Shown: positions 35,917-45,295 of the stretch, in pieces
How the letters are laid out: each line of letters starts with the position of its first letter
Numbering within the stretch: position 1 is the stretch's first letter
The notes under the pieces: model-generated
Told to the model about the DNA's origin: nothing
The model's input: only the letters and a program-made list of their open reading frames with translations
The model's database searches: none
From: an uncultured Eggerthella sp.
GTDB taxonomy: Bacteria > Actinomycetota > Coriobacteriia > Coriobacteriales > Eggerthellaceae
DNA: 64,000 nucleotides
Direction: 5' to 3'
Assembly (NCBI GenBank): GCA_900538545.1
Contig: UPYK01000009.1
Coordinates: forward strand, 1-64,000
Position numbers and translations under genes: made by a program

Positions 35917-37122
35917 ATGAATAAAGAAAAGATTCGGGTTGTGCAATATGGATGTGGCAAGATGGCGAAGTATACGCTTCGCTATCTTTATGAGAATGGT
36001 GCCGAGATCGTCGGTGCGATCGATACGAACCCAGAGATTGTGGGTATGGATGTGGGAGACTATGCTGAACTGGGTGTGAAGCTTGGGGTGCTCATTTCAG
36101 ACGATGCTGATAAGGTGCTCGACGAATGTGATCCGCAGATCGCAGTGGTCACGCTCTTCAGCTTCATGAAGGATATCGAGCCGGCGCTCATCGATTGCGT
36201 ATCGCGTGGTATCAACGTAGTAACTACCTGCGAAGAAGCAATTTACTCCTGGACCACTTCACCCGAGATCACCAATCGCATCGATGCGCTCGCTAAAGAA
36301 GCAGGCTGCACGGTCACGGGTGCGGGTATGCAAGACATCTACTGGATCAACATGGTCGGCTGTATTGCAGGCGGTGTTCATCGCATCGATAGGATCGAAG
36401 GTGCTACCAGCTATAATGTTGAGGATTATGGGCTTGCGCTCGCAAAGGCGCATGGAGTCGATCTGACGCCTGAGGAATTCGAGAAAACGCTCGCGCACCC
36501 TGAAGAGATCGAGCCTTCCTATATGTGGAACTCGAACGAATCGCTCTGCAACCTTATGGGCTGGACGATCAAATCGCAGACGCAGAAAAGTGTTCCTTTC
36601 ATCGCTGAGGTCGATACGTATTCCGAGACGATGGGCAAGACTATCTCAGCAGGAAAGTGCATCGGTATGAGCGCGGTGGTCACCACCGAGACCCAGCAGG
36701 GGCCGGTTATCGAGACGCAATGCATCGGTAAGGTGTATGGCCCTGATGATGGCGATCTGTGCGATTGGAAGATCCTTGGCGAACCTGATACGGAATTCGC
36801 GGTCACGAAGCCTGCAACGGTCGAGCATACGTGCGCCGATATCGTCAACCGCATCCCAACGGTGATCGATGCGCCTGCAGGATACATCACGGTCGATCAA
36901 CTTCGTCCGATCGAATATCTCACCTATCCGATCAATCTCTATGTGGAGAGCGATCCTTATCAGCATGGCTATCTGTTCGCTGATAGTGGAGAAGGCCATG
37001 ATGAAGATTGCTGCTGTGGCGGACATGGGCACGGGCATGGGCATCACCATCATCACCATCATCACGGCGATGGCTGCAAGTGCAAGAAGGACAAGAAGAA
37101 CAAACGCTCGAAGAAGAAGTAA
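35917..37122 (+). CDS. 2,4-diaminopentanoate dehydrogenase-like oxidoreductase with His-rich tail
   Basis: A 401-residue NAD(P)-dependent protein. The N-terminal Rossmann motif is VVQYGCGKMAKYTLRYL, followed by a dihydrodipicolinate-reductase-like fold (CEEAIYSWTTSP, GAGMQDIYWINMVG). It resembles the Ord family of anaerobic ornithine fermentation. The last ~45 residues are metal-binding in character: CCCGGHGHGHGHH, a run of eight His, then GDGCKCKK and a Lys-rich end. An AAGGGAAGGAG site precedes the ATG. It is a single gene just after lysC-asd, so a role in diamino acid metabolism is likely. Substrate is not certain, and a DapB-like function is the alternative. Confidence 0.62.
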   Translation: MNKEKIRVVQYGCGKMAKYTLRYLYENGAEIVGAIDTNPEIVGMDVGDYAELGVKLGVLISDDADKVLDECDPQIAVVTLFSFMKDIEPALIDCVSRGINVVTTCEEAIYSWTTSPEITNRIDALAKEAGCTVTGAGMQDIYWINMVGCIAGGVHRIDRIEGATSYNVEDYGLALAKAHGVDLTPEEFEKTLAHPEEIEPSYMWNSNESLCNLMGWTIKSQTQKSVPFIAEVDTYSETMGKTISAGKCIGMSAVVTTETQQGPVIETQCIGKVYGPDDGDLCDWKILGEPDTEFAVTKPATVEHTCADIVNRIPTVIDAPAGYITVDQLRPIEYLTYPINLYVESDPYQHGYLFADSGEGHDEDCCCGGHGHGHGHHHHHHHHGDGCKCKKDKKNKRSKKK

Positions 37123-37285
37123 GCTTCCTCTGAAAGGGGTTTGCTTCGTCCTTAACGATCGAGAACAGGTGGGCGAGAGGGGTAAAGATGCCACCCTTGG
37201 AAAAAGTGCGCGTTCTTTCTTGACGAACGGAACCAATACCGATAATATACCGATTCGCGTCAAGTTCTTGTGGCGCAGCGCACAT

Positions 37286-37359
37286 TGGGGTGTCGTCTAA
37301 TGGTAGGACAGCGGTTTCTGGTACCGTATGTGAGGGTTCAACTCCTTCCACCCCAGCCA
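37286..37359 (+). tRNA. tRNA-Gln (anticodon CUG)
   Basis: Acceptor stem TGGGGTG with CACCCCA, D-arm TCGTCTAATGGTAGGA, anticodon stem GCGGT/ACCGT with loop TTCTGGT giving CUG, T-arm GGTTCAACTCC and encoded CCA. It is 4 nt before tRNA-Glu. Confidence 0.95.
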
Positions 37360-37363
37360 ACAT

Positions 37364-37440
37364 GGCCCCGTCGTCTAGCGGTTTAGGACGCCGCCCTCTC
37401 AAGGCGGAGATCGCCGGTTCGAATCCGGTCGGGGCTACCA
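37364..37440 (+). tRNA. tRNA-Glu (anticodon CUC)
   Basis: Acceptor GGCCCCG with CGGGGCT, anticodon stem CCGCC/GGCGG with loop CTCTCAA giving CUC, T-arm GGTTCGAATCC and encoded CCA. Same transcript as the tRNA-Gln and followed by a terminator. Confidence 0.95.
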
Positions 37441-37452
37441 GTTGAAACAAAG

Positions 37453-37485
37453 AAGGCCGAGCATCACGCTCGGCCTTTTTCTTGC
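37453..37485 (+). terminator. Terminator after the tRNA pair
   Basis: Ten-base perfect stem AAGGCCGAGC (37453-37462) with GCTCGGCCTT (37468-37477), a 5-nt loop and a T-run. Strong Rho-independent terminator. Confidence 0.9.
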
Positions 37486-37680
37486 TGTTTTTGAGAATCT
37501 GTTGTGCGCGGCGAAATGCAGGACAGTCGAGCGTTCCATCCCGTTCGAACGTTGGTTGATTTGCGCCAGGATCTTGTGCAAGATACAAGCGTTTTACCTG
37601 CTTGTTTCGCACTTTTAGTTGTGATAGCATGCAAAAATTCTTATGAGCGGTGTTTGCCGTCTTACAAGGAGGTGCTTCTC

Positions 37681-40350
37681 ATGTTGGAAGACATCTCGGA
37701 ATATCAAGCAATAGAACACGCGTTCAGCGAATCGCGCACTCCTCTTTTTGCGCGTAAACGTCTGCTTGCTATGCTCCTTGCGCGCCGGAGAGCCTTGCGC
37801 GTCATCTGTGGCCCCGCGCACTTCGGGAAATCGGTTCTAGCGTATCAGTATGCGCACGAAGTGTTCGCAGATGGAACCGTCTTCTGGATCGATGCGAGCG
37901 AACCGGCCTTTCTCATTTTGCTCGACGAGGCTCAGGCTAAAGGATCTCAGGCGAAGGTAGACCTGCACGTGGAGAAAGAGGGTGCACCACGGCTTATCAT
38001 CATCGACGATTGCCCTACGCTCGACACGGATCGTTTCTCGATCTTGTGTTCTGTGATCGGTGCAGCTCTCGATGCGGGTGATGAGGTCATCCTGACTACC
38101 AAAGACACGCGGTGGACCAAGATCAAGAAGCCTTATCCCGAAGTGATCGATGCGCAGCTTCTTCTGCTCGACAAGCATGAGCGAAACAACGGAACAAGCT
38201 CGCTTCAAGAAGATGAAGCATCTCAGCAGGGAGTAGCTCAGGGTGAGGTGAATCTGCGCGCAATAGTGGGCTATCCGCAAAGCGCCGTACAAGCGCACAA
38301 GCTGTTCTTCGATACGCTGATGGAGCAAGAGATCACCTCCTCACTTGAGGCATTGACCTTCATCATGCTCATTCTTGAAACGGGCGCACTTCACGAGCTC
38401 AACGCTTATGTAGGAACGCTTGACACGGCACTTGTGCGCGATCTTGAACACGCCTATCCCTATGTCGGTATCACAGCGCTCAGCCCGCTCTTCTCCTGTG
38501 CGGTTCTTTCGGAGCAAGAGCGTTTCCTGCTCTTACGCAAGCATCTTTCGGATATGCGCGTGAAGCTCGGTATGTTCGAACGTGACGAACTGCTCGTCGA
38601 ATGCTTGCTGAACCATCTGCTCAAGCACGATCGATTGGAGCTTGCAACGCAGCTTGCTTGCGGTTTGTCGCAAGCTGCGAAACGCGCCAGTTTCTTCGAT
38701 GCGCATGCAACGAGCTTCCTCTATGCGGGAAAGCCTCTTGCGCTCCTTGCGCTCGCCCGTACGCTCCCACGCGAGCGATTCAGCTCCGAAAGAAGGATGA
38801 GAGCGATCGTTCTTGCGCTCGCTTTGATAGGAGAAGGGGAGAGCGCTCAAAGGCTCTTGCATACCGCACCTCAGTTCATCTCAGAGCTCAAGAAGGCCGA
38901 TCCTCTTTCCGGCGAACCGCACGGAGCTGCGGGAGGATCATGTCCCGAGCTCAGTGAAGCGCTGGTCTATATCTTGCTCGTTGGTATCGAAGGCCATGAT
39001 CGAGTGCGGGTGAGCTCGTTGATCTCATCTTGCATTCAGCAGCTAGGGAGCACCGCTTCTCTTCACGCGCCCGAGCGACCGATGCTCTCGCGCGATCTGG
39101 TGCGGATGCTCGCGTATGCGCTCGAGGATCCTCTCAAGGGCTTCGAAAAGCTCAAGGCGCTCACGAGCAGTGGCTACAGCGTGAAAGAGAGCCTCTTCGC
39201 GCTCTGTGTCTTCGCTCGGATGTTGCTCTTCGCATGGAATGAACGCCTGGAGGAAGAAACGGTAAAGGAGCAAGACCGATCAGGGCTGTTCGATGTGTTG
39301 GAAGAGCAGGAACAGAACATGCTCACCGAGTTCGAGCGCATGATGACGCGCTTCTTATCACGTGGTACTAAGCTCCTTGCCCCCAACAGCATCGAGCTGG
39401 TGCTCTTCGATTCTGCGCACATGCTCTTCGGCGAGCGTGTGTACCAGTTTCTCAACGACGCGATCCTGACCCGTATCCAAGCACTGCGGGAATCGCTCAG
39501 CAGGCAACGTCGTACCTGGAGACAGGGGCATAAAAGCGAAAATCTGCTCGTCTGCTGCGACGATGAGCCGCTCGCTCAGCTCGCACCTACAGGAAAGAAG
39601 GCTTTGCGTATCAATATGTTCGGCCGTTTCGAGATCGAAGCATACGATCCGAACATCACGATCAAGACCAAAGTGCGCAAGCAACTTCGCCTTCTGATCG
39701 CGCTTCTGGCCATCAACGATGGTCGTGAAGTATCCCGTCCCTGGATCCAGCAAACGATGTGGCCGAATTCGTCGGAGCGCAATGCGCGTCAAAGCCTGTA
39801 CTCGATGTGGAGCTTGCTCAACAAGAGCATCTTCGATCGTGATGGCGACTGTCCGTTCTTCGAGAGCTATCCGCAGTCGGTCGCGCTCAATTCCACGCTC
39901 GTTGAAACCGACACGCAGCTCCTCACCTCGATCTGCAAGCGCCTTCGGTATGAAACACTCGATATTCCGCTCTACGAGAAGGCGATAGAGGCGCTCGAAG
40001 ATATCTATCGCGGCCCGCTTCTGCCGGGGGATGAGACTGCGGAAGTGATCGCATCGCGCAAGCAGCATCACGATCGATTGATCGAGGCGCTCGTCAACGG
40101 GGGAGAGCAGTTGCGCAAAACTGGCGAGACCGCTCTTGCTTTGCGCTATTTCCGCTTCGCCTTCGATAACGAACCGACACGCGAGGATGTGTGCTATCTG
40201 CTCATGCTCACGCTTTGGAAGCTGGGTCGCCATGGTGAAGCGCTCAACGAGTATTTCGTCTGCAGACGTGCGCTCATCGATCGCTTCGGCATCGAAGGGA
40301 CGACCAAGCTTCGCAAGCTCTATGATGCGATCCTTGCCGATGCTTCTTAG
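37681..40350 (+). CDS. Large BTAD/SARP-type transcriptional regulator with N-terminal P-loop ATPase
   Basis: An 889-residue regulator. The N-terminal part has a Walker A-like CGPAHFGKSVLAYQYA (about residues 43-58) and a LIIIDDCPTLD Walker B-like motif, in the manner of STAND ATPases. The middle ~400 residues are helical and probably repeats. The C-terminal ~250 residues hold an OmpR-type winged helix (from about residue 638: LRINMFGRFEIEAY, then RQLRLLIALLAINDGREVSR) and a bacterial transcriptional activation domain of TPR-like helices. The ATG at 37681 follows a strong AAGGAGGTG site; an in-frame upstream extension lacks one. It stands alone, so its targets cannot be read here. Confidence 0.8.
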   Translation: MLEDISEYQAIEHAFSESRTPLFARKRLLAMLLARRRALRVICGPAHFGKSVLAYQYAHEVFADGTVFWIDASEPAFLILLDEAQAKGSQAKVDLHVEKEGAPRLIIIDDCPTLDTDRFSILCSVIGAALDAGDEVILTTKDTRWTKIKKPYPEVIDAQLLLLDKHERNNGTSSLQEDEASQQGVAQGEVNLRAIVGYPQSAVQAHKLFFDTLMEQEITSSLEALTFIMLILETGALHELNAYVGTLDTALVRDLEHAYPYVGITALSPLFSCAVLSEQERFLLLRKHLSDMRVKLGMFERDELLVECLLNHLLKHDRLELATQLACGLSQAAKRASFFDAHATSFLYAGKPLALLALARTLPRERFSSERRMRAIVLALALIGEGESAQRLLHTAPQFISELKKADPLSGEPHGAAGGSCPELSEALVYILLVGIEGHDRVRVSSLISSCIQQLGSTASLHAPERPMLSRDLVRMLAYALEDPLKGFEKLKALTSSGYSVKESLFALCVFARMLLFAWNERLEEETVKEQDRSGLFDVLEEQEQNMLTEFERMMTRFLSRGTKLLAPNSIELVLFDSAHMLFGERVYQFLNDAILTRIQALRESLSRQRRTWRQGHKSENLLVCCDDEPLAQLAPTGKKALRINMFGRFEIEAYDPNITIKTKVRKQLRLLIALLAINDGREVSRPWIQQTMWPNSSERNARQSLYSMWSLLNKSIFDRDGDCPFFESYPQSVALNSTLVETDTQLLTSICKRLRYETLDIPLYEKAIEALEDIYRGPLLPGDETAEVIASRKQHHDRLIEALVNGGEQLRKTGETALALRYFRFAFDNEPTREDVCYLLMLTLWKLGRHGEALNEYFVCRRALIDRFGIEGTTKLRKLYDAILADAS

Positions 40351-40452
40351 ATTCCGTGGTGAGCTTGTGGAAACGCGCCTGAACTTCGTGTATGTTCGAT
40401 GCACAAGTAGGGCTTTCGGGTGAAAAAGCGTACAATGTTACCGATCAAATGA

Positions 40453-40518
40453 GCGCGTTATCGCGCAAATGGATGAGTAACAGCAACGGTCGCGCGGAAC
40501 GCGTTTCTGTGCGACCGT
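40453..40518 (+). promoter_or_regulatory. Structured leader upstream of secA
   Basis: Two hairpins lie in the leader before secA: GCGCG/CGCGC with a 4-nt loop (40453-40466) and an 8-bp perfect stem ACGGTCGC (40486-40493) with GCGACCGT (40511-40518). A possible -10 TACAAT lies near 40431. No T-run follows, so this is not a terminator. It ends about 28 nt before the start codon and could affect mRNA stability or translation. Confidence 0.4.
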
Positions 40519-40546
40519 GATCTTAAAGAGAAAGTAGGGCCCTCGA

Positions 40547-43303
40547 ATGGGATTCTTTACCAAGCTTTTGAGCATGGGCGAAGATAAGCCTTTGAAGAAT
40601 TATCAGAAAGTGGTCGAAGGCATCAATGCGCTCGAGCCGACCATGGAAGCGAAGAGCGACGAAGAGCTCTCGCATATGACCGTCGAATTGCGCGAACGAC
40701 TCGATCAGGGCGAAACGCTCGACGACGTGCTGCCCGAAGCATTCGCTGCGGTAAGGGAAGCGAGCAAGCGCACGCTGGGGCTTCGTCACTTTGACGTGCA
40801 GCTCATCGGTGGGATGGCGCTCCATGATGGCAAGATCGCCGAAATGAAGACCGGCGAAGGCAAGACGCTCGTTTCGACCCTTGCGGGATACCTCAATGCG
40901 CTTCCGGGGAACAACGTGCATATCGTCACCGTGAACGACTATCTTGCCACACGCGACAGTCAGTGGATGGGGCAAGTATACGAGTTCCTTGGCATGAAGG
41001 TCGGTCTTCTGCAAAACGGCATGGACCCTGAAGAGAAGATCCCTCAGTACCAGGCCGATGTGACCTATGGCACGAACTCAGAATTCGGTTTCGACTATCT
41101 GCGCGACAACATGGTCGCGCGTGCAGACCGTCGCGTTCAGCGCGGCCATAGCTTCGCGATCGTAGACGAGGTCGACTCGATCCTTATCGACGAAGCGCGT
41201 ACGCCGCTCATCATCTCTGGTGCGGGTTCGCAGGCAGCCGAGCTCTATCAGAAGTTCGCGGCTATCGTGCCTTCGCTTCGACGCAACGTGGATTTTGAGA
41301 TGGATGAAGCGAAGAAGACCATCTATACCACCGAAGCAGGCCTTGAGAAGGTCGAGTTCCAGCTCGGCATCGAAGACTTGTATGGCGATCCTTCAGGCCA
41401 GATGCCCAATCATCTTCAGCAGGCGCTCAAAGCGCAGTTCCTCTTCCATCGCGATGTCGACTACGTCGTTCAAAATGGTGAAGTGAAGATCGTCGATGAA
41501 TTCACGGGTCGTATCATGGAAGGCCGTCGCTATTCAGAAGGCCTTCATCAGGCACTTGAGGCAAAAGAGCACGTGCTCGTGCGCCAAGAGAACCAAACGC
41601 TTGCGACCATCACGTTGCAGAATTTCTTCAGGCTCTACGATAAGCTCTCCGGCATGACCGGTACCGCTATGACCGAAGACTCGGAATTCCGCCAGATCTA
41701 CGATCTGCCCGTTCAGCCTATTCCACCGAATCGTCCGGTCATCCGTGACGACAAGAACGACCTCATCTATCGCACGATCGATGCGAAGTTCAATGCGGTC
41801 GCAGACGATATCGCTGAGCGTCATGCTCACGGGCAGCCTTGCCTGGTCGGCACGGTCTCGATCGAGAGTTCCGAGCGTTTGAGCCGCTTGCTCTCTAAGC
41901 GAGGCATCAAGCATGAGGTACTCAACGCGAAGAATCACGAGCGTGAGGCTTCGATCGTTGCGCAGGCAGGCCGCAAGGGTGCGGTCACGATCGCAACGAA
42001 CATGGCTGGTCGTGGTACGGACATCTTGCTCGGCGGCAACCCTGATGTGCTCGCACAAGAATTCTTGGTCGAAGAGCTCGAAGAGGGCGAAGAGCCCACT
42101 ACAGAACAATATGAGGCAGCCCGTGATCGTGCGGTCGCTATCACCGATCAGGAGAAGCTCGAGGTCAAGGCCGCTGGCGGTCTGTGCGTGATCGGTACCG
42201 AGCGCCACGAGAGCCGCCGCATCGACAACCAGCTGCGCGGTCGTTCTGGACGTCAGGGAGACCCGGGCGTTACGCAGTTCTACCTCTCGCTCGAAGACGA
42301 TCTCATGCGCTTGTTCGGCGGATCGAAGATGGATTCGATCTCGAACATGATGCAGAAAACGCATCTTCCTGAAGATCAGCCCATCCAAGCCTCCATGGTC
42401 TCGAAAGCGATCGAGACCGCTCAGCGCCAGGTCGAATCGGTGAACTTCTCTGCACGTAAGAACGTCCTCGAATACGACGACGTCATGAACTTGCAGCGTA
42501 AAGCTATCTACAACGAACGCAATGCGATCCTTGAGGGCAAGAACCTCACCGAACGCATCCCCGAGATCATCGAAGACGCGGTAGAGGCGAATGTGCTCGA
42601 GTGGGTCTCGCCGAAGATGGCCAGTGACGACTGGGATATCGAGCCGCTCGATCAGTGGCTTGAGCAGATGACAGGCAGCAGCGATCTTAAGGTAGAGAGC
42701 CTCGATCACGACGACAATGCCTATACGCTCATCGATCTTATCTGCGAATACTTCCAGGATCGCTACGATACGCGTGCTGAGCAGATCGGCCCGATCTTCG
42801 AAGATATCCAATCTCAGGTCATGCTGCGTTTCATCGACACCAAATGGATGGCGCACCTCCAAGATATGGACTACCTTAAAGCTTCGATCGGCTTGCGCGC
42901 CTATGGCCAGCGCGATCCGCTCGTTGAGTATCGTGAAGAAGCGCACGCTATGTTCTCAGCGCTCACGTCTTCGATCTACGAAGACTTCCTGCGCTTCTTG
43001 CTGCGTGCTCCGATCGTGGTTCAAGAGGTCGCACCGGTCGAGGAAACGCCGCTCGATGGCGCGGTAAGCTATTCCAATCCCGAAGAGAGCCTCAACTCGG
43101 GCGCAACGCAGGCGCAGCGCGTTCGCCAGGCGGCTGTTCAGGCGCAGGGAATGCCCGCGGAAAATCCCAAGGAATCTATGCCCGCGCGCAACGTTCCGGT
43201 GGAGAAGGACAAGAACGACCCCTTTGCGAACGTGGGCCGCAACGATCCATGCCCTTGCGGCAGTGGCAAGAAATTCAAGAAATGTCACGGTGCTCATGCC
43301 TAA
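40547..43303 (+). CDS. secA: Preprotein translocase ATPase
   Basis: A 918-residue SecA, the motor that drives unfolded proteins through SecYEG. Visible: Walker A AEMKTGEGKTLVS near residue 105, DEVDSILIDEARTPLIISG, TEDSEFRQIYDL and NMAGRGTDILLGGNP, LRGRSGRQGDPG, and the C-terminal zinc motif CPCGSGKKFKKCH for SecB or ribosome contact. The linker before the zinc tail is long and low-complexity. prfB follows 50 nt later, the common secA-prfB pairing. Confidence 0.96.
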   Translation: MGFFTKLLSMGEDKPLKNYQKVVEGINALEPTMEAKSDEELSHMTVELRERLDQGETLDDVLPEAFAAVREASKRTLGLRHFDVQLIGGMALHDGKIAEMKTGEGKTLVSTLAGYLNALPGNNVHIVTVNDYLATRDSQWMGQVYEFLGMKVGLLQNGMDPEEKIPQYQADVTYGTNSEFGFDYLRDNMVARADRRVQRGHSFAIVDEVDSILIDEARTPLIISGAGSQAAELYQKFAAIVPSLRRNVDFEMDEAKKTIYTTEAGLEKVEFQLGIEDLYGDPSGQMPNHLQQALKAQFLFHRDVDYVVQNGEVKIVDEFTGRIMEGRRYSEGLHQALEAKEHVLVRQENQTLATITLQNFFRLYDKLSGMTGTAMTEDSEFRQIYDLPVQPIPPNRPVIRDDKNDLIYRTIDAKFNAVADDIAERHAHGQPCLVGTVSIESSERLSRLLSKRGIKHEVLNAKNHEREASIVAQAGRKGAVTIATNMAGRGTDILLGGNPDVLAQEFLVEELEEGEEPTTEQYEAARDRAVAITDQEKLEVKAAGGLCVIGTERHESRRIDNQLRGRSGRQGDPGVTQFYLSLEDDLMRLFGGSKMDSISNMMQKTHLPEDQPIQASMVSKAIETAQRQVESVNFSARKNVLEYDDVMNLQRKAIYNERNAILEGKNLTERIPEIIEDAVEANVLEWVSPKMASDDWDIEPLDQWLEQMTGSSDLKVESLDHDDNAYTLIDLICEYFQDRYDTRAEQIGPIFEDIQSQVMLRFIDTKWMAHLQDMDYLKASIGLRAYGQRDPLVEYREEAHAMFSALTSSIYEDFLRFLLRAPIVVQEVAPVEETPLDGAVSYSNPEESLNSGATQAQRVRQAAVQAQGMPAENPKESMPARNVPVEKDKNDPFANVGRNDPCPCGSGKKFKKCHGAHA

Positions 43304-43353
43304 GTGCGTTATGGTGATATCACACGAGATTGAATGCATGAGGTTTCCCATCT

Positions 43354-44436
43354 ATGATCACGCTTGATACAGCGCGCAAGCGCCTTGGTGATGCGCGCGG
43401 TTTTCTCCATATCGACGAACGTGAAAGCGAACTTGAAGGACTCGAGACCCAGATTGCTGCAGCAGATTTCTGGGACGACACCGATGTTGCCCAGCGTGTT
43501 TCGAAGCGTGCTTCCGATGTACGCGATCTTCTCGCGCGCTACGCTTCGGCACAAACGTTGCTCGAAGATGCGCAGACCGCCTCTGAGCTTGCTCAAGAAG
43601 ATGCGAGCTTTCAGGAAGAAGAGGATGCGTGCCTTGCGCGGCTTGAAGAGATGCTCGATTCGTTCGAGATCGAGTCTTGGTTCGATGGTCCGTATGACGA
43701 TTCTGGCGCGATCCTTACGATCCATCCGGGCAGTGGGGGATTAGAGGCTCAGGACTGGACCGAGATGCTCTACAAGATGTATTCCCATTATGCCGATAAG
43801 AAAGGCTGGAAGACGAGGCTGCTCGATCTTGTTCCAGGAGAAGGGATCGGACTCGATCGTGTGAGCATGCAGATCGAAGGCCGTCATGCTTATGGCATGT
43901 TGCGCAGCGAAACGGGCGTTCATCGCTTGGTCCGTATCTCGCCCACCGATGAGAAGAAGCGTCGCCATACCACGTTCGCTGCGGTCGAAGTGGTACCCGT
44001 GCTCGAAGAGAACGACATCGAGATCGAGATCGACCTCAACGACGTGCGCGTTGATGTCTATCGTTCGAGCGGGCCCGGTGGGCAGAGCGTGAACACGACC
44101 GATTCGGCGGTGCGCCTCACGCATATTCCTACCGGCATCGTGGTCACCTGCCAAAATGAAAAGTCACAGCTTCAAAACAAAGAAGCCGCTTTTCGCGTCT
44201 TGCGCGGTAAGCTTTATGAGCGAGAAGAGCAGGCGCGTGCTGCTGAGCTCGCTGAGCTCAAGGGCGAGAAGATGGATAACTCGTTCGGCAGCCAGATACG
44301 TAACTATGTACTGTATCCCTATCGACTGATCAAGGACACTCGTAGTAATATCGAGAGCGGAAACGTCGATGCTGCTCTCGAAGGCGATATCGATCAGTTC
44401 GTTATCGGATATCACCGTTGGCGCGCATCCCAATAA
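43354..44436 (+). CDS. prfB: Peptide chain release factor 2, with SPT in place of SPF
   Basis: A 360-residue RF2 that releases peptides at UGA and UAA. The catalytic GGQ is in RSSGPGGQSVNTTDSAVRL and the rest matches actinobacterial RF2. The stop-codon-reading tripeptide, SPF in RF2, reads SPT here (VRISPTDEKKRRHTTF). There is no TGA in the early codons where many prfB genes have a programmed +1 frameshift (the region GFLHIDERE is in one frame), so autoregulation by frameshifting is absent. The N-terminus is about a dozen residues shorter than in Bacillus. Several genes in the window end in TGA, so RF2 must work on UGA. Confidence 0.93.
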   Translation: MITLDTARKRLGDARGFLHIDERESELEGLETQIAAADFWDDTDVAQRVSKRASDVRDLLARYASAQTLLEDAQTASELAQEDASFQEEEDACLARLEEMLDSFEIESWFDGPYDDSGAILTIHPGSGGLEAQDWTEMLYKMYSHYADKKGWKTRLLDLVPGEGIGLDRVSMQIEGRHAYGMLRSETGVHRLVRISPTDEKKRRHTTFAAVEVVPVLEENDIEIEIDLNDVRVDVYRSSGPGGQSVNTTDSAVRLTHIPTGIVVTCQNEKSQLQNKEAAFRVLRGKLYEREEQARAAELAELKGEKMDNSFGSQIRNYVLYPYRLIKDTRSNIESGNVDAALEGDIDQFVIGYHRWRASQ

Positions 44437-44461
44437 GCGCATTTCACTCGAAAGGAAATCC

Positions 44462-45295
44462 ATGGCATCTGCTCATGCAAAACAAAAAGCCAACGCCATG
44501 CGAAAGGACATCATCGAGATGATCCATGAAGCAGGCAGCGGACACCCCGGAGGGTCGCTCTCATGTACCGATGTCTTAGCGGCACTCTATTTTGGTGATG
44601 TTATGACCTACGATCCTGCTCATCCTACTTCTGAAGCGCGCGATCGTTTCATCCTCGCAAAGGGCCATGCGGCACCTGCGCTCTACGCAGCGCTCGCAGA
44701 AGCCGGATTCTTCCCCAAAGACGAGCTTAAGACCCTTCGTAAGCTCGGAAGCAGGCTTCAGGGTCATCCCGATTCCAAGCTGCTTCCTGGTGTGGAGGTC
44801 TCTACCGGCTCGCTCGGACAGGGCCTTTCGGTCGCTGCAGGGCTCGCAGCTGGCCTTCGCCTCAAAGGAGGCGATCAGAAGGTCTATACGGTCTTGGGCG
44901 ATGGCGAATGCGAAGAAGGCCAGGTGTGGGAAGCGGCTAATTTCGCCGCAGCTGAAGCACTCGGCAACCTTGTCGCGATCGTCGATTCCAATGGATTGCA
45001 GATCGATGGTTGCCTTTGCGATGTGTGCTCCGCTGGCGAGCTCGATGAGAAATTCGCTGCTTTTGGCTGGGAAGTGCATCACGTCGATGGGCACGATATC
45101 GATGCGCTCATCGCCCTCTTCACTTCACTGCCAAGCAATTCAACAGGAAAACCCCAGGCCATCATTGCAAAGACGGTGAAGGGTAAAGGGGTCTCCTTCA
45201 TGGAGAACCAAGTAGGCTGGCACGGTAAGGCTCCCGATGCGGAACAGACCAAACAAGCGCTCGCAGAACTCGAAAGCGAGGTAGACGGTGATTAA
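44462..45295 (+). CDS. Transketolase, N-terminal subunit
   Basis: A 277-residue thiamine-diphosphate-binding half (GHPGGSLSCTDVLAALYFG, AKGHAAPALYAALAEAG, and the ThDP motif GDGECEEGQVWEAANFA). Together with the next gene it forms a transketolase or DXS-like enzyme split in two, as in many anaerobes and archaea. The ATG at 44462 has an AAAGGAAAT site; the upstream in-frame start overlaps prfB. Overlaps the second subunit by 8 nt. Confidence 0.92.
   Translation: MASAHAKQKANAMRKDIIEMIHEAGSGHPGGSLSCTDVLAALYFGDVMTYDPAHPTSEARDRFILAKGHAAPALYAALAEAGFFPKDELKTLRKLGSRLQGHPDSKLLPGVEVSTGSLGQGLSVAAGLAAGLRLKGGDQKVYTVLGDGECEEGQVWEAANFAAAEALGNLVAIVDSNGLQIDGCLCDVCSAGELDEKFAAFGWEVHHVDGHDIDALIALFTSLPSNSTGKPQAIIAKTVKGKGVSFMENQVGWHGKAPDAEQTKQALAELESEVDGD

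Noticed and set aside
43354..43480. Programmed +1 frameshift in prfB.
   Set aside because: The N-terminal region reads straight through with no internal TGA, so no frameshift is needed.
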